Below, one piece after another: positions 59,087 to 64,000 of a DNA stretch of 64,000 nt. A program made the position numbers and the translations under genes. The first letter of the stretch is position 1; every line of letters starts with the position of its first letter. The notes under the pieces are model-generated. The model was not told where the DNA came from, made no database searches, and saw only the letters and a program-made list of their open reading frames with translations. Where the stretch lies: the NCBI RefSeq assembly GCF_008727715.1, contig NZ_CP044218.1, forward strand, positions 4,233,501-4,297,500. Reading direction: 5' to 3'. The DNA comes from Mesorhizobium terrae. GTDB taxonomy: Bacteria; Pseudomonadota; Alphaproteobacteria; Rhizobiales; Rhizobiaceae.

Positions 59087-59698
59087 ATGTCGAAAATAGA
59101 GACCGTCGAACAACTCGAAGCGCTTTACGGGCTTCCCGGCGAGGCTTCGCTGGTGAAGGAACTCGACCATATCATTCCCGAATACGCCGCCTTCATCGAA
59201 GCCTCGCCCTTCGTGGCGCTGGCCACTGTCGGGCCGGAGGGGTTGGATTGTTCGCCGCGCGGTGACCTCGCCGGCTTCGTGCGCATCCATGATGCAAGAA
59301 CGCTGATGATGCCTGACCGGCGCGGCAACAATCGCGCCGATTCGCTGAAGAACATCATCCGCGACCCGCGCGTCGCCCTGCTGTTCCTGGTGCCGGGCTC
59401 GGGCACCACGCTGCGCGTCAACGGCCGCGCTGAAATATCCATCGATCCCGAACTGTGCGCGTCGTTCACGGTCGAAGGAAAACCTGCACGGTCGGTGACG
59501 GTGGTCGCGGTCGAAAAGGTCTATTTCCAGTGCGCCCGCGCCATTCACCGCTCGGAATTGTGGAACCCGGAAAAACACGTCGACCCGAAAAGCCTGCCGA
59601 CCCCCGGCCAGATCCTCGAAGTGACCAGCCGCAAGGGCATCGACGGCGAGACCTACGACAAGGAATGGCCGGAGCGGGCTAAGAAGTCGATGTGGTGA
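59087..59698 (+). CDS. Pyridoxamine 5'-phosphate oxidase-family FMN-binding protein
   Basis: The protein has 203 residues from ATG 59087; ATG 59078 is an alternative. It has a split-barrel flavin reductase fold: IPEYAAFIEASPFVALATVGPEGLDCSPRGDLAGFVRIHDARTLMMPDRRGNNRADSLKNIIRDPRVALLFLVPG, and FQCARAIHRSELW at the end. This is the MSMEG_1061-type FMN-dependent family. The true substrate is unknown. Confidence 0.9.
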   Translation: MSKIETVEQLEALYGLPGEASLVKELDHIIPEYAAFIEASPFVALATVGPEGLDCSPRGDLAGFVRIHDARTLMMPDRRGNNRADSLKNIIRDPRVALLFLVPGSGTTLRVNGRAEISIDPELCASFTVEGKPARSVTVVAVEKVYFQCARAIHRSELWNPEKHVDPKSLPTPGQILEVTSRKGIDGETYDKEWPERAKKSMW

Positions 59699-59733
59699 GG
59701 CTTTGCCGGGCCGCGCTGCGATAGCAGGCGCTG

Positions 59734-60186
59734 CTATTCCACCTTCATGGCTTCGGTGATGCGCTGCATCATGGCGCCCATGCGGTCGCATTCGGCCGGC
59801 GACGACTGCGACATCACCTGTTCGATCAGTCCGTTGTAGATCGCCAGGGCCTCCATCAGCAGCGCCTCGCCGCTGTCGGTGAGGGTGAGCCGCATCACCC
59901 GCTTGTCCTTGGCATCGTTCTCGCGTTGGACCAGGCCGCGCGTTTCCAGTTGCGGCAACAGCATGGTGATGTTGGAGCGTCCCACCAGCAATTTGCGAGC
60001 GAGATCGTGCTGCGACATGCCGGGATGCCGGTAGAGGTTCATCAGCATGTCGAGCTGCGCCAGCTTCAGATCCAGCGGCTGCAGCGCCTTGGTCAGCGCC
60101 GCCACCACGGCCTTTTCGGCGCGCACCAGAGCGATCCAGTTGCGGAATCGCGGATTGTCCCAAGGCAAGTCTTGTTTTTTGTTCAT
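59734..60186 (-). CDS. MarR-family regulator
   Basis: The protein has 150 residues. The winged helix is FRNWIALVRAEKAVVAALTKALQPLDLKLAQLDMLMNLYRHPGMSQHDLARKLLVGRSNITMLLPQLETRGLVQRENDAKDKRVMRLTLTDSGEALL. It is divergent from the alpha/beta hydrolase gene, with two palindromic sites across its own start codon, so it should repress both. Confidence 0.93.
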   Translation of the reverse strand: MNKKQDLPWDNPRFRNWIALVRAEKAVVAALTKALQPLDLKLAQLDMLMNLYRHPGMSQHDLARKLLVGRSNITMLLPQLETRGLVQRENDAKDKRVMRLTLTDSGEALLMEALAIYNGLIEQVMSQSSPAECDRMGAMMQRITEAMKVE

Positions 60187-60214
60187 TCTTGAACTAACAT
60201 GTTCATCATTGAAC
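60181..60214. promoter_or_regulatory. Tandem MarR operator
   Basis: Two palindromes with the same arms, GTTCA-TTCT-TGAAC (60181-60194) and GTTCA-TCAT-TGAAC (60201-60214), lie exactly 20 bases apart, two helix turns. They overlap the marR start codon and the region upstream of the hydrolase. Confidence 0.75.
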
Positions 60215-60234
60215 TAATATGGTGGATCGCCACT

Positions 60235-61146
60235 ATGGCATCATTTGGTTTGAAGGTCATCCGGGGCATGTTCGGCGTTGGTGAGCGTATCGCGCCCGGT
60301 TTCGCGGGCCGTATCGCCTTCCAATTGTTCTGCCGCACGCCAAACGTCAATAAGCCGACTGACAATGAGCGCCGCGCTGTCGAACGCGCGGCCGATTTCA
60401 TGGCCGAGGCACGCCATCATCGGCTGAAGACCAAGGCAGGCTGCGTCGCCGTGCACGAATTTCGCCCGGAGCCAGGCAAGGCGGCGCGTGGGACGGTTCT
60501 CGTCATCCATGGCTGGCGCTCGCGCACCGAATATATGCGCGCGCTCATCGAAGGATTTTTGCGCGACGGCTACAGGGTGGTCTCGCTCGATCTGCCGGGG
60601 CACGGCGCTTCCAGCGGCCGCAGGCTCAACATGATCAATGCCGTCGAGGCGACACGGTTGGCCGGCGACTGGTTTGGCCCTTTCGTCGCCACCGTCGGCC
60701 ATTCCTTCGGCGGCGCCGTGGCGACCAACGCGGCCGTCGGCTCGGTCAAGGGGTTCCTGCCGGTCGGCACCGACAGGCTGGTGCTGATCGCGGCTCCTTG
60801 CTCGATCCCGGACCTGTTCGCCGAGTTCAGCCGCATGCTCAATGTCGGTCCGCGCTCGCAGCGGGTCATGGCCGGCGAGGTGGAGAGGCTTTCCGGGCGA
60901 CCGCTCTCGGAATTCCAGGGCGACCGGCAACTGGCCACGACGCCGCTGCCGACGCTGGTTATCCACGCGCCGGACGATCGCGAGGTTTCGATGCGCCACG
61001 CCGAACTTTACGCCAGCGCTGGCGACCATGTCCGGCTGCACCGGGCGGAAGGGCTCGGCCACCGCCGCATCCTCGCCGATCCCGGCGTGGTGCAGAGGTC
61101 GATCGCTTTCGCGGCTGAGCGCGTCAAACCCGAATTGGTGCACTAA
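60235..61146 (+). CDS. Alpha/beta hydrolase
   Basis: The protein has 303 residues from ATG 60235. An ATG at 60199 lies inside the operator and is less likely. The fold shows TVLVIHGWRSRTEYMRALIEGFLRDGYRVVSLDLPGHGASSGR, the nucleophile elbow VATVGHSFGGAVATNAAV (Ser), the acid in VIHAPDDREVSM, and the catalytic His in GLGHRRILADPGV. It is probably a lipase or esterase; the substrate is unknown. It is under MarR control. Confidence 0.92.
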   Translation: MASFGLKVIRGMFGVGERIAPGFAGRIAFQLFCRTPNVNKPTDNERRAVERAADFMAEARHHRLKTKAGCVAVHEFRPEPGKAARGTVLVIHGWRSRTEYMRALIEGFLRDGYRVVSLDLPGHGASSGRRLNMINAVEATRLAGDWFGPFVATVGHSFGGAVATNAAVGSVKGFLPVGTDRLVLIAAPCSIPDLFAEFSRMLNVGPRSQRVMAGEVERLSGRPLSEFQGDRQLATTPLPTLVIHAPDDREVSMRHAELYASAGDHVRLHRAEGLGHRRILADPGVVQRSIAFAAERVKPELVH

Positions 61147-61163
61147 GCTCGAACAGGCCGGCT

Positions 61164-61559
61164 CTATTTCTTGGCTTCGGCCAGTTCGACCGGCAGGCCG
61201 GCGTCTTTCCATGCGGTGAAGCCGCCCAATATGTGCTTGACCGGCGCCAGGCCCATATCCTGCGCGGTCTTGGTGGCGAGCGCCGAGCGCCAGCCGCCGG
61301 CACAGAAGAAGACGAAGCTCTTGCCCGAGGCGAAATAGGGCTTGTGATAGGGGCTTTCCGGATCGATCCAGAATTCCAGCATGCCACGCGGGCAATGCTT
61401 GGCGCCAGGGATGCGGCCGTTCTGCTCGACCTCGCGCGGGTCGCGCAGATCGACGAAGATGGTGCCGTCGTCCTCGAGCAACGCCGCCGCCTGATCGGGC
61501 GACACCGCCTCGATCTCGGCATTGGCCTCGTCCAGCATCTGGCGAAAGCCCTTCTTCAC
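61164..61559 (-). CDS. Rhodanese-domain protein
   Basis: The protein has 131 residues from GTG 61559, which has GGAGG 7 bases upstream. The longer frame to 61700 is not supported. It is a single rhodanese domain: VSPDQAAALLEDDGTIFVDLRDPREVEQNGRIPGAKHCPRGMLEFWI, then FVFFCAGGWRSALATKTAQDMG with the catalytic Cys, and ILGGFTAWKDAGLPVE. It transfers sulfane sulfur. It is convergent with the hydrolase, 17 bases apart. Confidence 0.92.
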   Translation of the reverse strand: MKKGFRQMLDEANAEIEAVSPDQAAALLEDDGTIFVDLRDPREVEQNGRIPGAKHCPRGMLEFWIDPESPYHKPYFASGKSFVFFCAGGWRSALATKTAQDMGLAPVKHILGGFTAWKDAGLPVELAEAKK

Positions 61560-61633
61560 GGCATTCCTCCGCAGGTCTTCTGTCAATTTCGAAACATCGT
61601 TGCGGGGATTTCCAGCATACGGCAGCGCGTTTG

Positions 61634-62266
61634 TCACGCGTGGCGATCGCCCTTGGCCCGTGCTTTCTCGACCAGGGGCTGGAAGGCCGCCATGGCGCAA
61701 TCCGCAACCGCCGCCAGTTCCTCACGCGAGGCGCCGTCGCGCGCGATAATCGACATGCCGTGCTGGGCGGTGGCGTAGAACAGCGCCGCCGCTTCGCAGT
61801 CAAATCCCGCCGGCAGATCGCCTACGGCGACGCTGCGCAGGAAGCGTCCGCGCAAGGCATCGACATTGGCGGCGCGCCGGCGGCGCAGGTCGGTGCAGAT
61901 CGCGCCGGAGGTGGAATCTCGGTGCAGCGCGCTCAGCGCGATGAGGCAGCCCTGCGGGCAATCCGTGCGCGAATAGGCGTCGACCGTCGCGCCAAGGAAG
62001 CCGGCCATGGCGGCCCGCGCCGTCGGGGCGCTCTCGATCGCTTGCCATATCTCGGTGCCGACCACCTTGTTGTAGTGGTCGGTGGCCTCGAGAAAGAGCG
62101 CTTCCTTGCTGCCGAAGGCGGCGTAGAGGCTGGGCGAATTGATGCCCATCGCCGTGGTCAGGTCGCTCAGCGACGCGCCTTCGTAACCTTTCGTCCAGAA
62201 CACCTCCATCGCCCGCCCGAGGGCGGCGGTGCGATCGAAACTGCGTGGACGTCCGCGGTCGGCCAT
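61634..62266 (-). CDS. TetR-family repressor
   Basis: The protein has 210 residues from ATG 62266. The N-terminal HTH is GRPRSFDRTAALGRAMEVFWTKGYEGASLSDLTTAMGINSPSLYAAFGSKEALFLEA. The C-terminal part (TDCPQGCLIALSAL...) is of the AcrR-like TetR_C type. It is divergent from the SDR gene, with palindromic sites between the two starts; it presumably represses that gene and itself. Confidence 0.93.
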   Translation of the reverse strand: MADRGRPRSFDRTAALGRAMEVFWTKGYEGASLSDLTTAMGINSPSLYAAFGSKEALFLEATDHYNKVVGTEIWQAIESAPTARAAMAGFLGATVDAYSRTDCPQGCLIALSALHRDSTSGAICTDLRRRRAANVDALRGRFLRSVAVGDLPAGFDCEAAALFYATAQHGMSIIARDGASREELAAVADCAMAAFQPLVEKARAKGDRHA

Positions 62267-62282
62267 GGGGTCTTCCTTTCTG

Positions 62283-62353
62283 TGTTGATCAATACATAAA
62301 TGTCTTGACGGCGCTGCGCAACATCGCCAGATGTTTATGTATCGATTGATACA
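62283..62353. promoter_or_regulatory. TetR operators between divergent genes
   Basis: TGTATC-GATT-GATACA (62338-62353) is a palindrome just before the SDR start. A related site in inverted orientation (TTGATCAATACATAAAT, 62284-62300) lies next to the tetR start. The two share the TTTATGTATnGAT core on opposite strands. Confidence 0.65.
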
Positions 62354-62366
62354 GAAAGGAATATCG

Positions 62367-63113
62367 ATGACTTCCACCAATTTGCAGGGCAAGGCAGCGC
62401 TAGTGACCGGCGGCAGCAGGGGCATCGGCGCGGCGATCGCCCGCAGGCTTGCGGCCGAAGGCGCGGACGTGGCGATTACTTATGTCAACGGCGCCGACAA
62501 GGCCGAAGCCGTGGTCAAGGAGATCAAGGCGAGTGGGCGTCGCGCCGTCGCGATCAAGGCCGACAATCGCGACGCCGAGGCGGTCGAACGTTCGGTCAAG
62601 GAAGCGGCCGGCGCGCTCGGCCGGCTGGATATCCTGGTCAACAGCGCCGGCATCTGGCGCGCGGCTCCGGTGGGCGAGCTTTCGCTTGCCGATTTCGACG
62701 AAACGATCGAGGTCAATCTGCGGGCGCCGTTCGTTGCCTCCAAGGCTGCTGCGGCGCTGATGGGCGAGGGTGGCTCGATCATTTCGATTTCATCCAACCT
62801 GGCCGACCGCGTGTCGGACCCGGGGCTTGCCGCCTATTCGGCGAGCAAGGCGGGGCTGGTCGGGCTCACCAAGGCGCTGGCGCGCGATCTCGGGTCCCGT
62901 GGCATCACCGCCAACATCGTCAATCCCGGATCGACCAACACCGATATGAACCCTGCCAACGGGCCACATGCCGAACACCAGCGCCAGAAGATGGCAACGC
63001 CGCGCTTCGGCGATGCCTCGGAAATCGCCAGCCTGGTCGCCTGGCTTGCCGGTCCGGAAAGCCGTTTCGTCACCGGCTCGGCCTTCACCATAGACGGCGG
63101 CGCCAACATCTGA
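62367..63113 (+). CDS. Short-chain dehydrogenase/reductase
   Basis: The protein has 248 residues from ATG 62367 (AAAGGAA upstream). It has the classical SDR marks: AALVTGGSRGIGAAIARRLA (TGxxxGIG), DILVNSAGIW, active-site Ser in ISISSNLAD, YSASKAGL (YxxxK), and IVNPGSTNTDMNP. It resembles FabG-like 3-oxoacyl reductases but works in its own unit under TetR control, so it is more likely a xenobiotic or stress reductase. A hairpin follows the stop. Confidence 0.93.
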   Translation: MTSTNLQGKAALVTGGSRGIGAAIARRLAAEGADVAITYVNGADKAEAVVKEIKASGRRAVAIKADNRDAEAVERSVKEAAGALGRLDILVNSAGIWRAAPVGELSLADFDETIEVNLRAPFVASKAAAALMGEGGSIISISSNLADRVSDPGLAAYSASKAGLVGLTKALARDLGSRGITANIVNPGSTNTDMNPANGPHAEHQRQKMATPRFGDASEIASLVAWLAGPESRFVTGSAFTIDGGANI

Positions 63114-63143
63114 GGCAACCGTTCCGGGCCTGATTTCGTTGAT

Positions 63144-63173
63144 AGCGGGGTAGGGATGGATTCCCGCCCCGCT
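63144..63173 (+). terminator. Terminator-like hairpin after SDR gene
   Basis: AGCGGGG (63144-63150) and CCCCGCT (63167-63173) form the stem, with an inner GGGA / TCCC pair. It is 31 bases after the SDR stop. No T-run follows. Confidence 0.5.
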
Positions 63174-63336
63174 GGCCAGTTCCCACAGGACCATTCTGCA
63201 ACAGTGTGAGTGGTTTCATGGAGGCTTAACCAAAAGGGTGTGAAACGTTATCATCCTGCCATAGAACCGCCACGCCTGTGACCAGAGCATCCGCGGCGGA
63301 ATTCGGGGCCCAGGAACGGGCTGGAGAGGGTGGTTC

Positions 63337-64000
63337 ATGAAATCGCTGGGTAAGAAAACCGTGCTGCTTTCGATCGCGGCTTTGACCGCGACGCTGGCGC
63401 TCGGGGCCCCACAGGCCAGTGCCGACGGGCTGTTCGACATGTTGTTCGGCGGCAGTGGCGGCAGGCCGGGCCAGTCGCCCTCCATGCGCGGCGGCGACGA
63501 TTATTTCGGCGACACCTATGGGCGTGGCGAGCCGCGCAAACAGGTTCGGCGCGGCGAGTTTCCACCACCGCCCGGCACACGCAAGCAGGCGGCGATCGCC
63601 AAGATCACCGGGCCGACCTACAATACCTACAAGGCCGATCCGCTGGTCCGGGTCGATTTTTCGTCGCTGTCGGCAGCGCCGCAGAAGGTGGCGTTCGAGC
63701 CGGGACAGACCGACGGCGCGTTCCGCGATGCTCTTGCCGGGCTGGTGGGCTACGACCTTCTTGCCGAATCGGCCAATGCCAAGGCGCTTGTCGCCTATTA
63801 CGCCGCCAATCCGGGCTTCATCTGGGTGACCGGAACCGAGGTCAACGAGCGCGCCAAGCAGGCGCTGCGCGTGCTGGGCGAAGCGGCGAGCTACGGGCTT
63901 GCCCCGTCGGACTACACGGTCGAGGTGCCGGTTGCGACCGTCACCGATCCGGCAGCCCGCACGAAGGAGATGATCCGCTTCGAAATGGCACTGTCGGCGC
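63337..64000 (+). CDS. L,D-transpeptidase family protein (cut by window end)
   Basis: The frame is open from ATG 63337 to the last base (221 codons). A signal peptide (TVLLSIAALTATLALGAPQASA) is followed by a low-complexity stretch (FGGSGGRPG, RRGEFPPPPG), then ALAGLVGYDLLAESANAKALVAYYAANPGFIWVTGTEVNERAKQALRVLGEAASYGLAPSDYTVEVP. This is the N-terminal domain typical of the YcbB-type murein L,D-transpeptidases of rhizobia. The catalytic Cys domain is outside the window. Confidence 0.83.
   Translation, partial: MKSLGKKTVLLSIAALTATLALGAPQASADGLFDMLFGGSGGRPGQSPSMRGGDDYFGDTYGRGEPRKQVRRGEFPPPPGTRKQAAIAKITGPTYNTYKADPLVRVDFSSLSAAPQKVAFEPGQTDGAFRDALAGLVGYDLLAESANAKALVAYYAANPGFIWVTGTEVNERAKQALRVLGEAASYGLAPSDYTVEVPVATVTDPAARTKEMIRFEMALSA

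Noticed and set aside
1..64000. CRISPR arrays, rRNA genes or complete tRNA genes
   Set aside because: No regularly spaced direct repeats, rRNA blocks or full tRNA cloverleaf were seen; only the tRNA-Arg 3' fragment is present.
1..64000. A luxI-type AHL synthase
   Set aside because: No reading frame shows the conserved synthase pattern; the LuxR proteins have no adjacent partner in this window.

Overview
The window looks like a chromosome segment of a rhizobial alphaproteobacterium, most likely Mesorhizobium or a close relative. The GC content is high and the chromosomal genes are of rhizobial type. Two inverted copies of a ~105-bp hairpin-rich intergenic repeat of the RIME kind occur at 52.3 and 58.9 kb, and a tRNA-Arg(ACG) 3' end of alphaproteobacterial type lies at 38.2 kb. 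This assignment is an inference from gene content; no search was possible.

The left part (1 to about 39.5 kb) is most of an integrative and conjugative element (ICE) whose left end lies outside the window. In order it holds: the C-terminus of a LuxR regulator; a small membrane protein; an autotransporter preceded by a broken Cys-rich reading frame; a second, complete LuxR regulator; and a ParB-like/DUF736/DUF932 accessory block in which two genes share the same long leader. Next come a DUF6499/DUF2285 pair in overlapping frames and the maintenance and DNA-processing module: an AlpA-like HTH protein, RepA with iterons inside its gene, ParA, an RHH protein, DUF2840, the TraF peptidase, DUF736, a lytic transglycosylase and a VirD2-like relaxase. 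A DUF1778/GNAT toxin-antitoxin pair and an XRE regulator with a strong palindromic operator follow. Then comes the conjugation machine: TraG, a CopG-type protein, TrbB-C-D-E-J-K-L-F-G-I and DUF2274. A LysR gene, a small regulator and a large serine recombinase follow. The recombinase frame runs into a 3' fragment of tRNA-Arg. A tyrosine integrase then sits against the 5' end of dusA, which is probably the present right junction of the element. No luxI-type gene is visible, so the two LuxR proteins depend on a signal synthase elsewhere.

From dusA rightwards the sequence is chromosomal. The exception is a lower-GC insert-like segment (40.5-42.9 kb) carrying a lone protein with a PD-(D/E)XK-like nuclease signature. 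The chromosomal genes are: a membrane-anchored retroviral-type aspartic protease and DUF1289; cobT; a class D beta-lactamase with a twin-arginine-like leader; a sensor histidine kinase; a secreted nuclease; a GST; a uracil-DNA glycosylase-family protein; an Lrp regulator; an AlkD-like repair protein; a 3-hydroxyisobutyrate dehydrogenase-like enzyme; and a polar amino-acid ABC transporter (two permeases and a binding protein, no ATPase here). After these come mobB, mobA, an EamA transporter and moaA (molybdenum cofactor); DUF971; an FMN-binding oxidase-like protein; MarR with a divergent alpha/beta hydrolase; a rhodanese; TetR with a divergent SDR dehydrogenase; and the start of an L,D-transpeptidase cut by the window end.

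The least explained structures are: a three-copy hairpin repeat restricted to the element (two direct copies at the left, one inverted near the recombinase); the reused ~190-bp leader; a cluster of hairpins with mutually exclusive pairings at 12.0 kb; and the split DUF6499/DUF2285 frame, which looks like a +1 frameshift site.
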